A DNA stretch of 64,000 nt. Origin: Amycolatopsis sp. cg9 (GTDB lineage Bacteria; Actinomycetota; Actinomycetes; Mycobacteriales; Pseudonocardiaceae). The notes under the pieces were generated by a model that was given only the letters and a program-made list of their open reading frames with translations, did no database searches and was not told where the DNA came from. The translations under genes and the position numbers were made by a program. Position 1 is the first letter of the stretch. Every line of letters starts with the position of its first letter. The stretch covers positions 1,116,001 to 1,180,000 of the forward strand of contig NZ_CP166850.1 of assembly GCF_041346945.1 (NCBI RefSeq). Direction: 5' to 3'. Positions 55,101 to 64,000 of the stretch are shown here, one piece after another.

Positions 55101-55495
55101 GAGCGACGTTCCTCCCGCTCACGGTGGACGCGGCCCGGCGCCTGGGCGCGCGGCCACTGCTGGACCAGGCGGTGCGCACCGACCGGGCCGCCGCCGAGTG
55201 CTGGACGGCGCTGCTCGCCGGCTGCCACAGCGCGGGCCGCCGCGACCTGGGCCCGCAGCTGCGCCGGCTGTCCGAAGCGACGTCGATGCAGGTCGGCTCG
55301 CGCTGGTGGTTCGCCGAGGGGGCCGGGCACCGCAAGCGCGTGGCCGGCGCGCAGGAAAACCTCGAAGAGGCGATCGCGGACGGTGACGGCCAGGAGTTCG
55401 CCCTCGCCTTCGTCGGGTACGACCACGCCATGGCCAGCGCGGTAGTGTGCGCGAACAGCGTGGAAGCCCGGAAGGTCGGAGAGCACCGAGCGTGA
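55097..55495 (+). CDS. Unknown protein between xseA and xseB
   Basis: 132 residues; GTG overlaps the xseA stop and its own stop overlaps the xseB GTG, so three genes are in one coupled array. Begins [24 protein letters not shown] and contains [20 protein letters not shown]. No membrane segment or known motif. Usually xseA and xseB are adjacent, so this is an insertion, perhaps a lineage-specific partner of the nuclease. Confidence 0.7.
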   Translation: MRATFLPLTVDAARRLGARPLLDQAVRTDRAAAECWTALLAGCHSAGRRDLGPQLRRLSEATSMQVGSRWWFAEGAGHRKRVAGAQENLEEAIADGDGQEFALAFVGYDHAMASAVVCANSVEARKVGEHRA

Positions 55496-55719
55496 GTGAA
55501 GCAGCCAGCGAGGAACTCGGCTACGAGCAGGCGCGCGACCGCCTCGTCGAGGTCGTCCGCGAGCTCGAGGCCGGTGGCCTGTCCCTCGAGCAGTCGCTCG
55601 CGTTGTGGGAGAAGGGCGAGAAGCTCGCGAAGGTCTGTGAGCGCCATCTCGAAGGCGCGCGCGAGCGCATCGAGGCTGCTCTGGCGTCCGTGGAGGACGA
55701 AACCGGCGACGGTCAGTGA
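55492..55719 (+). CDS. xseB: Exodeoxyribonuclease VII small subunit
   Basis: 75 residues, GTG start. Family pattern [37 protein letters not shown] covers two helices that wrap the XseA coiled coil. Normal length. Confidence 0.95.
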   Translation: MSEAASEELGYEQARDRLVEVVRELEAGGLSLEQSLALWEKGEKLAKVCERHLEGARERIEAALASVEDETGDGQ

Positions 55720-55803
55720 CGTTTGCCATGCCTTCGGCACCGGGAAAGCCCGCGGGTATCTGACAGACTGTTGACCCGCCAGTTCCACGATCCGGGAGGC
55801 CTG

Positions 55804-56853
55804 ATGTCCACCGAGCCGCGTCGTCGTGAAGCACCCGACCGCAACCTCGCGATGGAGCTGGTCCGGGTGACCGAAGCCGCCGCCATGGCCGCCGGTCGCT
55901 GGGTCGGCCGCGGCGACAAGATCGGCGGGGACGGCGCGGCCGTCGACGCGATGCGCCAGCTGGTGTCGACCGTGTCGATGCGCGGTGTCGTCGTGATCGG
56001 CGAGGGCGAGAAGGACGAAGCCCCGATGCTGTTCAACGGCGAAGAGGTCGGCAACGGCGACGGGCCGGCCTGCGACGTCGCGGTGGACCCGGTCGACGGC
56101 ACCACGCTGATGGCCAAGGGCATGCCGAACGCGCTCGCGGTCCTCGCGGTCGCCGAGCGCGGCGCGATGTTCGACCCGTCCGCGGTGTTCTACATGGAGA
56201 AGCTGGCCGTCGGGCCGGAGGCGGCGGGCAAGGTCGAGCTCGGCGCGCCGATCGCGGAGAACATCCGCCGCGTGGCCAAGGCGAAGAACAGCAGCGTCGG
56301 CGACGTCACCGTGTGCGTCCTCGACCGGCCGCGCCACGAGCAGCTCATCAAGGAGATCCGCGACGCGGGTGCGCGGATCCGGTTCATCTCCGACGGCGAC
56401 GTCGCGGGCGCGATCGCCGCGGCCCGCCCGACCACCGGCGTCGACATGCTGGTCGGCATCGGCGGCACCCCCGAGGGCATCATCGCCGCCTGCGCGATGA
56501 AGTGCCTCGGCGGCGAGTTGCAGGGCCGGCTGTGGCCGAAGGACGACGCCGAGCGCGAGAAGGCCATCGCCGCCGGGCACGACCTCGACCGCGTGCTGCT
56601 GAACGACGACCTCGTGACCGGCGACAACGTCTTCTTCTGCGCCACCGGCGTCACCGACGGCGACCTGCTGCGCGGCGTCCACTACCGCGAGGGCGGCGCG
56701 ACGACGCAGTCCATCGTGATGCGGTCCAAGTCCGGGACCGTCAGAATGATCGACGGTTACCACCGGCTCACCAAGCTGCGGGCGTACTCCTCGGTCAACT
56801 TCGACGGCCAGCTGGACGCGCCCGACGACGACGTCGTGCCCCCGCTGCCGTAA
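55804..56853 (+). CDS. glpX: Fructose-1,6-bisphosphatase, class II
   Basis: 349 residues from ATG 55804, GGGAGG upstream. Metal and substrate motifs [11 protein letters not shown] (about 70-80) and [12 protein letters not shown] (about 98-109) are intact. The only actinobacterial FBPase of gluconeogenesis (mycobacterial GlpX). Sits before fumC with secreted-protease and FNR genes inserted. Confidence 0.96.
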   Translation: MSTEPRRREAPDRNLAMELVRVTEAAAMAAGRWVGRGDKIGGDGAAVDAMRQLVSTVSMRGVVVIGEGEKDEAPMLFNGEEVGNGDGPACDVAVDPVDGTTLMAKGMPNALAVLAVAERGAMFDPSAVFYMEKLAVGPEAAGKVELGAPIAENIRRVAKAKNSSVGDVTVCVLDRPRHEQLIKEIRDAGARIRFISDGDVAGAIAAARPTTGVDMLVGIGGTPEGIIAACAMKCLGGELQGRLWPKDDAEREKAIAAGHDLDRVLLNDDLVTGDNVFFCATGVTDGDLLRGVHYREGGATTQSIVMRSKSGTVRMIDGYHRLTKLRAYSSVNFDGQLDAPDDDVVPPLP

Positions 56854-56861
56854 GGAGATCC

Positions 56862-57611
56862 GTGCCCAGGCGACTGCTGGTCCTGCTGGTTCTGGTGTTC
56901 GCCCTGGTCCCCGCCACCGCGTCGGCCGACCCCGCCATCGTCGGGGGCGGCGACGCCGATCAGCCGTACCCGTTCGCGGTGTCGCTGCACTCCTCGACGG
57001 GCAAGCTGTTCTGCGCCGGGGCGCTGATCGCCCCCACCTGGGTGGTCACCGCCGCGCACTGCGCGTTCGACAAGTCCCCGTCCGCGGTGTCGGTGCGGGC
57101 GGGGACGAACGACTCCGGTGAAGGCGGCGAAGTCGCCAAGCTCGCCGCCATCGTCGTGAACCCGGCCTTCGACACCCAGAGCCCGGCGGGCGACATCGCG
57201 CTGCTGCGGCTGGCAACGCCGGTGAAAGCGGCGCCGGTCGGGCTGGCGACGGCCGCGGCACCGGGCACGGCGACCCGCATCCTCGGCTGGGGCCAGACGT
57301 GCCCGAAGCTGAACTGCGGCCAGATCCCGAAGACGCTGCAGCAGCTCGACACGCACATCGTCGAAGGCGCGAAGTGCACGTCGGTGTTCGACGGCACGGC
57401 CGAGCTGTGCACGGACAACCCGGGCGGCAAGTCCGGCGCGTGCTTCGGCGACTCCGGCGGCCCCGAACTCGTCCGCGACGGCGACCACTGGTCGCTCGCC
57501 GGCGTCACCAGCCGGCCGGGCAACAACGACCCGGAATGCGCGACGGCGCCGTCGATCTACACGTCCGTGGTCGCGTACGCGCCGTGGATCGCGGAGAAGA
57601 CGAAGGCCTGA
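56862..57611 (+). CDS. Secreted trypsin-like serine protease
   Basis: 249 residues, GTG with AAGGAG five bases upstream. Signal peptide of about 22 residues (RRLLVLLVLVFALVPATASA), short or no propeptide, mature start IVGGGDADQ. Catalytic triad visible: His in TAAHC, Asp in GDIALLRL, Ser in GDSGGP; six Cys for disulfides. Chymotrypsin family S1. Eight bases after glpX, so possibly co-transcribed although unrelated. Confidence 0.93.
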   Translation: MPRRLLVLLVLVFALVPATASADPAIVGGGDADQPYPFAVSLHSSTGKLFCAGALIAPTWVVTAAHCAFDKSPSAVSVRAGTNDSGEGGEVAKLAAIVVNPAFDTQSPAGDIALLRLATPVKAAPVGLATAAAPGTATRILGWGQTCPKLNCGQIPKTLQQLDTHIVEGAKCTSVFDGTAELCTDNPGGKSGACFGDSGGPELVRDGDHWSLAGVTSRPGNNDPECATAPSIYTSVVAYAPWIAEKTKA

Positions 57612-57612
57612 C

Positions 57613-58602
57613 CTACTCGGCGTTGCTCGAATGCCCGGGGAACAGGTGGGCCTCCGGGTCGAGCAGGACGGCGATGTTGTTGACGGCGGTCGCGGCCTCG
57701 CCGAAGCCGGTCGCGATCAGCTTGACCTTCCCCGGGTACGCGGCGACGTCGCCGGCGGCGTAGACGCGTTCGCGCGCGGTCGCCATGGTCGAGTCGACGG
57801 CGATGGCGCGGTGGTCGATCTCCAGCCCCCAGCTCTCGATCGGCCCGAGGTCGGCGGTGAACCCTAGCGCCGCGACGACGGCGTTGGCCGGCAGCCGCTC
57901 GTCACCGGTGCCCTTGACCGAGACGTCGACGGCTTCGAGCGCGCCGCTCTCGTTTTCGACGAACCGCGTGACCTCGGCGTCGGTGATGATCCGGGTGCCG
58001 AGCTCGCGCGCCTGCCGGACGATGGACTCGGCGGCGCGGAACTTGGCGCGGCGGTGCACGAGGGTCACGCTCGCGGCGACCGGGTGCAGCGCGAGGATCC
58101 AGTCGAAGGCCGAGTCCCCGCCGCCGACGACCACGACGTGCTGCCCGGCGTGCGCCTGCAGCGACGGGACGAAGTGGACCATGCCGCGCCCGAGCCAGCC
58201 GTCGCCGGCGGGCAGCGGGCGCGGGGTGAACTCGCCGATGCCCGCGGTGATCAGGACGGCGCCCGCGCGCAGCGTCTCCCCGCCGTCCAGGGTCAGCTCG
58301 ACGCCGTTCCCGAGGGTCTCGAGCTTCTCGGCCTTGCGCCCCAGGAGGTACTTCGGCTTCCACGGCGCGGCCTGCTTGACCAGGCCGTCGACGAGATCGC
58401 GCCCGCGGACCTCGGCGAACCCGCCGACGTCGTAGATCATCTTCTCGGGGTACATCGCGGTGACCTGGCCGCCGGGCTCGGGCAGCGAGTCGACCACCGC
58501 CATGGAGAGGCCGCGGAACCCGGCGTAGTAGGCGGCGAACAGGCCGGTCGGGCCCGCGCCGATGATCACGAGGTCGTAGGAGTCCCCAGAAGCTTCAGTC
58601 AT
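57613..58602 (-). CDS. Ferredoxin/flavodoxin-NADP reductase (thioredoxin-reductase-like)
   Basis: 329 residues from ATG 58602. FAD site GAGPTGLFAAYYAG (15-28), NADP site GGGDSAFDWILAL (about 165), and C-terminal AAGDVAAYPGKVKLIATGFGEAATAVNN. No CxxC, so not a thioredoxin reductase but the YumC-type ferredoxin reductase. Convergent with the protease, with one base between the stops. Confidence 0.92.
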   Translation of the reverse strand: MTEASGDSYDLVIIGAGPTGLFAAYYAGFRGLSMAVVDSLPEPGGQVTAMYPEKMIYDVGGFAEVRGRDLVDGLVKQAAPWKPKYLLGRKAEKLETLGNGVELTLDGGETLRAGAVLITAGIGEFTPRPLPAGDGWLGRGMVHFVPSLQAHAGQHVVVVGGGDSAFDWILALHPVAASVTLVHRRAKFRAAESIVRQARELGTRIITDAEVTRFVENESGALEAVDVSVKGTGDERLPANAVVAALGFTADLGPIESWGLEIDHRAIAVDSTMATARERVYAAGDVAAYPGKVKLIATGFGEAATAVNNIAVLLDPEAHLFPGHSSNAE

Positions 58603-58679
58603 GCTCGCTCCAGCCAGTGGTGGATGGCGGTGATCGAGAACACAGCCGATCCTAGCCGGACCGGAGTTCACTCGACGAC

Positions 58680-59175
58680 GTGCGACACAGGCGCCCCGAC
58701 GCCCGGCGGCCACCGTGGGGTGCGCGGCGGACCGCGCTGAGCGGGACCGCGGCGATCGTGGTGCTGCTCGGCCGGCTGGCTCTCGCGGTACGGCTGGGAC
58801 TGCCGTCGGCCGAGCCGGTGGGCTTCCTCCCGTTCGTCTTCGGCGCTTTCGCGGGGGAAGCCGGCCGGCGTGCTGGTGACCGCCGAACACGCGCACCGGC
58901 TGAAGGGCGGCCCCGCCTACACCTACGACGTGCGGAACGCGGACGGCAGCCCGGATTCGCTCGACCCGGGCACGGGTACGCGGCTGGCGGTCGGCGGCCG
59001 GGTGGCCGTCGTCGAGGATCCGGCCGGGCTCGTCGCCACCCAGCTCGCGGGAAGGCAGGACCCGGCGGTGCCGCTGGTCTTCGCGTGCCTCGGCGTGGCG
59101 GGCCTGGTGGCAGCCGTGGCCGGCACGGCGGTGCTCGGCGAACGGCGCAGGGTGCGCAACGCCACCACGCGGTGA
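58680..59175 (+). pseudogene. Frameshifted membrane protein gene (DUF3592-like)
   Basis: The first frame from GTG 58680 has a membrane helix (TAAIVVLLGRLALAVRLGL) and runs to AFAGEAG. At the run of five G at 58852-58856 the sense switches to the +1 frame, which continues KPAGVLVTAEHAHRLKGGP and ends with a second helix (VFACLGVAGLVAAVAGTAVL). Removing one G restores a single 165-residue frame. It is either a real frameshift or a sequencing error. Family guess is weak. Confidence 0.6.
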
Positions 59176-59202
59176 CTCGCGAACAGGTCCAGAATCGGTG
59201 TC

Positions 59203-60600
<1,398 letters not shown>

Positions 60601-60604
60601 CCCG

Positions 60605-61630
60605 CTACCGCCGGCGCAGGCGCTTGTCCGCCAGCGCCGGCGGGGTGTAGTCCTTCTCGGCCGAATTGAGGTCCGTGCCCGGCGGGACGATTTCGTCGAT
60701 TCGGTCCAGCACGTCGTCGTCCAGCACCAGGTCCGCGCCCGCCAGCAGGTCGGCGAGCTGCGCGGGCGTGCGCGGCCCGATGATCGCCGACGTCACGCCC
60801 GGGTGCGCCCGGACGAACGCCGTCGCGAGGTGCGTGAGCGGCCGGCCCAGGTCGTCCGCGATCTCCTTCAGCCGCGCGATCGCCTCGAACTTGACGGCGT
60901 TGGCAGGCAGGGCCGGGTCGAACTTGTGCGCCTGCAGGGTCTTGCGGCCTTCCGAAAGGTCCACATCGGACGGTCGGGTGTACCTGCCCGAGAGCCAGCC
61001 GCTGGCCAGCGGGCTCCAGGTGAGCACGCCCATGCCGTACTTCCGCGCGGTCGGGAGCACCGCCGCCTCGATCGCCCGGTTGAAGATCGAGTACGGCGGC
61101 TGCTCGGCGCGGAACCGCGCCAGGCCGCGCTTTTCCGCCACCCACTGGGCTTCCACGATCTGCTCGGCCGGGAAGTCCGACGAACCGATCGCGCGGACCT
61201 TCCCGGCGCGCACGAAGTCCGTGAGCACCGAAAGCGTTTCCTCGATGTCGGTCGTCGGGTCCGGCCGGTGCACCTGGTAGAGGTCGACGTAGTCGGTGTC
61301 GAGCCGCCGGAGGCTGTCGTCCAGCGCGCGGGTCAGCCAGCGCCGCGAAAGGCCGCCCTGGTTGGGATCGGCGCCCATCCGGAAGAAGCCCTTGGTGGCC
61401 AGCACGACGTCGTCGCGGCGGCCCTTCAGCGCCTTGCCGACGATCCGCTCGTTCTCGCCGTCGCTGTACATGTCCGCGGTGTCCCAGAAGTTCACGCCGG
61501 CGTCGAGCGCGGTGTGCAGCATCCGGACGCCCTCTTCGTGGTCCGGATTGCCCCACTTGCCCAGCATCATCGCGCCGAACGCGTACTCGCTGACCGAAAT
61601 CCCCGTGCCGCCCAGAATTCGTCGTTCCAT
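60605..61630 (-). CDS. Aldo/keto reductase
   Basis: 341 residues from ATG 61630. The catalytic tetrad is present: Asp in FWDTADMYSDG, Tyr of the same motif, Lys in LATKGFF, His in YQVHRPDP. NADPH-binding C-terminus with GVTSAIIGPRTPAQL. Divergent from an XRE-family regulator that probably controls it. Substrate unknown. Confidence 0.92.
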   Translation of the reverse strand: MERRILGGTGISVSEYAFGAMMLGKWGNPDHEEGVRMLHTALDAGVNFWDTADMYSDGENERIVGKALKGRRDDVVLATKGFFRMGADPNQGGLSRRWLTRALDDSLRRLDTDYVDLYQVHRPDPTTDIEETLSVLTDFVRAGKVRAIGSSDFPAEQIVEAQWVAEKRGLARFRAEQPPYSIFNRAIEAAVLPTARKYGMGVLTWSPLASGWLSGRYTRPSDVDLSEGRKTLQAHKFDPALPANAVKFEAIARLKEIADDLGRPLTHLATAFVRAHPGVTSAIIGPRTPAQLADLLAGADLVLDDDVLDRIDEIVPPGTDLNSAEKDYTPPALADKRLRRR

Positions 61631-61729
61631 GCCACCACCCTGCGGCGGGCGGGCACGCCGGGCCAGGTCACGTCCAACCTGGGTCCGGCAGTACCAGGCG
61701 GGGACCCGCGGGCCGGGGATACTGGAGGC

Positions 61730-62596
61730 ATGAGTGACGCAGCCGAGCTGGGCGCCTTCCTGAAGGCGCGCCGCGCCGCACTGGACCCCGCCGACCTGGG
61801 CCTGCCGCCCGGGATCACGCAGCGGCGGGTCAAGGGCCTGCGCCGCGAGGAGCTGGCGCAGCTGTCCGGGATCAGCGTCGACTACTACACGCGGCTGGAG
61901 CAGGGCCGCGCGAAGAACGTCTCGGACGCGGTCCTCGACGCACTGGCCCGCGCGCTGCGGCTCACCGGCGACGAACAGTCCTACCTGCGCAACCTCGCCG
62001 CGCCGAAGCGCCGGGAACGGAGCGCGCCGCAGCGGATCCGGCCCGAGCTCCAGCTGCTGCTGGACGCCATCCAGGCGCCGGCGTTCGTCTTCGGCCGCTA
62101 CCTCGACGTCCTGGCGTGGAACGCGCTCGGCGGCGCGGTGGCGTTCGCCTACGCCGATCTCGGGGAGCGCAACATCCCCAAGCTGTTCTTCCTGAACGAG
62201 CAGCTCTCCCGCCAACTGCACCCGGAGTGGGACGCGGTGGCCGGCGAGGTCGTGGCGAACCTGCGCGCGGAGGGCGGCCGCCACCCCGGCGACCCGCGGC
62301 TGGCCCAGCTGGTCGGCGAGCTGTCCCTGGGCAGCGAGACGTTCCGCAAGCTCTGGGCGGCGCACACCGTGCGCGAGAAGGCGCACTGCTGGAAGGCCAT
62401 GCGCAACCCGATCGTCGGCGACCTGCGGCTGCGCTACGAGACGCTCCGGCTGCCCGACGACCCCGACCAGGGAGTCGTGGTCTACCACGCCGAACCGGGG
62501 TCCGAGAGCGAACGCGCGCTCGGCCTGCTGGCCAGCTGGATCGCGGCCGATGAACGACCGGTGAACACTCGGTGGTCGCAACCCCAAACCGGGTGA
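61730..62596 (+). CDS. XRE/MmyB-family transcriptional regulator
   Basis: 288 residues. N-terminal HTH (about 35-80) with LRREELAQLSGISVDYYTRLEQG and the C-terminal MmyB-like ligand domain (APAFVFGRYLDVLAWNALGGA). Such regulators usually control the divergent oxidoreductase, here the aldo/keto reductase. GATACT (61717-61722) six bases before the ATG suggests leaderless transcription. Confidence 0.88.
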   Translation: MSDAAELGAFLKARRAALDPADLGLPPGITQRRVKGLRREELAQLSGISVDYYTRLEQGRAKNVSDAVLDALARALRLTGDEQSYLRNLAAPKRRERSAPQRIRPELQLLLDAIQAPAFVFGRYLDVLAWNALGGAVAFAYADLGERNIPKLFFLNEQLSRQLHPEWDAVAGEVVANLRAEGGRHPGDPRLAQLVGELSLGSETFRKLWAAHTVREKAHCWKAMRNPIVGDLRLRYETLRLPDDPDQGVVVYHAEPGSESERALGLLASWIAADERPVNTRWSQPQTG

Positions 62597-62646
62597 GGCC
62601 TGCTTAGGCTCTTCCCCCTGGGGAGCCGGGGGTTGGGAGCAGCACG

Positions 62647-64000
62647 GTGGGTGTCGGCGCGACCATGCAGTCCCTCGCCGAGATCCTGAGCTCCGACTCC
62701 GGCAGCCTCGTGCTCGGGATCGCCGCGCTGGTCGCGATCGCGGCGCCGTTCGTCGACCGCTACTTCATCCGCCGCCGCCGGCTGACGTTCCGCGTGCTCT
62801 ACAACTCGAAGATCGGGCTGTCCCCGATCGACCTGCACGACGGCGAGAACGGCTCGGCGCAGGCGGCCCCGCAGCTCGAACAGGTCGGGCGGCTGCTCGA
62901 CCGGATGAGCATCGTCGTCATCCGGATCCACAACACCGGCGGGTTCGACATCGCGCCCGAGGACTTCGAGATCCCGCTGTCGTTCACCTTCGGCAGCCGG
63001 ATCGTCTGGGACGCGCGGGTGTCCGACGCGACCGACGACGGCCTGCGCCAGCACGTCCGCGACGGCCTCGAGTTCTTCACCCGCGAGACCCCGCAGCGGC
63101 CGGTCGAAGCCGTGAAGCTGTCCCGGGTGCGCGCGTGGCTGCCGAAGCGGTTCGCCGGGCTCACCGCGGCCGAACCCCCGCCCGGGGCGCCCGAGTGGCA
63201 CGGCGTGCGGTTCGCGCGGCTTTCGTTGAAGCGCAAGGAGAAGTTCAAGCTGGTCGTCGTCCTGCGCGAGTCCGACGAGCACGACGGCGAAATCAGCAAG
63301 GAGATCGACCACCACGCCCGGCTCGCCGCCGGCCGGATCAAGGACGACCGCAAGCAGCGCCGGTTCGGCTGGCCGGTCCTCACGACGGCGGTCGGGGTGC
63401 TGCTGACCGGAGCCCTGCTGGCCACGCTGCTCGTGTCGTGGTCCCGGCCGGCCGTTTCCGCGCAGTGCGCCACCGGGAAGTTGTCGGTCGAGGGCTCGAG
63501 CGCGTTCGTCCCGATCATCGGCAGCATCGCCGCCGAGTACCACGGCCAGTGCGACGGCGCCGCGATCACGACCCGCGCGACCGGCAGCGTCACCGGCGTC
63601 CGCGCGCTCGCCCCGGTCGACGCGGCGGGCAAGAACGGGCTGGCGGTGCTGTCGGACGGCCGGTCCGGGGAAGCCGGGCCCGACCTCGAGGCGAAGGCCG
63701 TCGCGGTGGTCGTGTACAGCCTGGTCGTCAACCGCGCGGCCGGCGTCGACCGGCTGACGACCCAGCAGGTCAAGGACATCTTCAGCGGCCGCGTGCGGAA
63801 CTGGGACCAGCTGCGGCCGGGGCCGTCGGTGCCGATCGGGATCGTCGGGCGCGGGCAGGAGTCGGGCACGCGCAAGACGTTCGAGCAGAAGGTGCTGGGC
63901 GGCACGGAGGACCGGCTGACCTCGGACTCGTGCCGCAAGCCGGAACGCGATCCGGCCGCGGCGACCACCCGCTGCGAGCGCGGGACGACCGCCGAGGTGC
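62647..64000 (+). CDS. Membrane-anchored PstS-like phosphate-binding receptor, truncated by window end
   Basis: 451 codons visible, no stop before the end. Start GTG 62647 with GGAG eight bases upstream. Order: membrane helix (about 20-45), a soluble part of about 190 residues, a second helix (about 245-268), then a PBP-like domain with VEGSSAFVPIIGSIAAEY and RGQESGTRKTFEQ, the phosphate-cradle motifs of PstS/PBP-like-2. Not a simple lipoprotein receptor; it may be a sensor. The C-terminus is unknown. Confidence 0.8.
   Translation, partial: MGVGATMQSLAEILSSDSGSLVLGIAALVAIAAPFVDRYFIRRRRLTFRVLYNSKIGLSPIDLHDGENGSAQAAPQLEQVGRLLDRMSIVVIRIHNTGGFDIAPEDFEIPLSFTFGSRIVWDARVSDATDDGLRQHVRDGLEFFTRETPQRPVEAVKLSRVRAWLPKRFAGLTAAEPPPGAPEWHGVRFARLSLKRKEKFKLVVVLRESDEHDGEISKEIDHHARLAAGRIKDDRKQRRFGWPVLTTAVGVLLTGALLATLLVSWSRPAVSAQCATGKLSVEGSSAFVPIIGSIAAEYHGQCDGAAITTRATGSVTGVRALAPVDAAGKNGLAVLSDGRSGEAGPDLEAKAVAVVVYSLVVNRAAGVDRLTTQQVKDIFSGRVRNWDQLRPGPSVPIGIVGRGQESGTRKTFEQKVLGGTEDRLTSDSCRKPERDPAAATTRCERGTTAEV

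Overview
The window is very GC-rich, densely coded actinobacterial chromosome. It has GTG/TTG starts, many 4-bp GTGA or ATGA overlaps, several apparently leaderless genes, a WhiB-family regulator, mycothiol synthesis (mshB), an lpqW-type lipoprotein beside typA, and the mycobacteria-like order ispH | lipid-droplet protein-xseA-xseB-glpX-fumC. I infer a Pseudonocardiaceae member, most likely Amycolatopsis or a close relative. No tRNA, rRNA, transposase, prophage or CRISPR was seen.

Layout. 1-2.6 kb: the 3' end of an NB-ARC/TPR regulator, then a gene-poor stretch with degenerate tandem repeats of about 80 bp. 2.6-11.9 kb: a mannose-phosphate and cell-envelope block on the minus strand (manA, SIS-type isomerase, Trm112-like, manB, DUF3499, a large GT2 membrane glycosyltransferase, whiB2). 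12-14.9 kb: an M50 protease and the mshB operon. 15-24 kb: a dipeptide/oligopeptide-type ABC system with two paralogous DppB permeases around one DppC, a solute-binding lipoprotein, then lpqW. 24-30 kb: typA, a 50-residue Cys/Lys-rich protein behind an iron-box-like operator, and trpS behind a complete ribosome-mediated attenuator with its own WW leader peptide. A Nudix hydrolase and a two-component system follow. 30-33.4 kb: a LolA-like secreted protein with an ABC exporter. 33.4-39 kb: an AAA+ protein with an altered Walker B motif, then the thiamine importer thiBPQ with a TPP riboswitch.

39-42.4 kb is the most accessory-looking part: tiny membrane proteins, a leaderless SseB-like gene, an EspC/WXG-type small protein, a probable type VII-secreted polymorphic toxin and an overlapping candidate immunity gene. 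42.4-64 kb is mostly core metabolism and repair: ychF, ada-alkA fusion, sbcDC (with a candidate LexA box), rmuC, ispH, xseAB, glpX, a secreted trypsin-like protease, a ferredoxin-NADP reductase, a frameshifted membrane gene, fumC, an aldo/keto reductase with a divergent XRE regulator, and the start of a membrane-anchored PstS-like receptor that runs off the window.

How the genes fit together: ManA and ManB would feed mannose-1-phosphate towards GDP-mannose, and LpqW (known in mycobacteria for steering mannolipid synthesis) and the GT2 protein act on the envelope. Regulation visible in the DNA includes a TPP riboswitch, a trp attenuator, a DtxR/IdeR-like iron box, a LexA-like box and palindromes at the dpp and GT2/whiB2 promoters. 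These regulatory calls are made by eye and need genome-wide motif scans or experiments to confirm.
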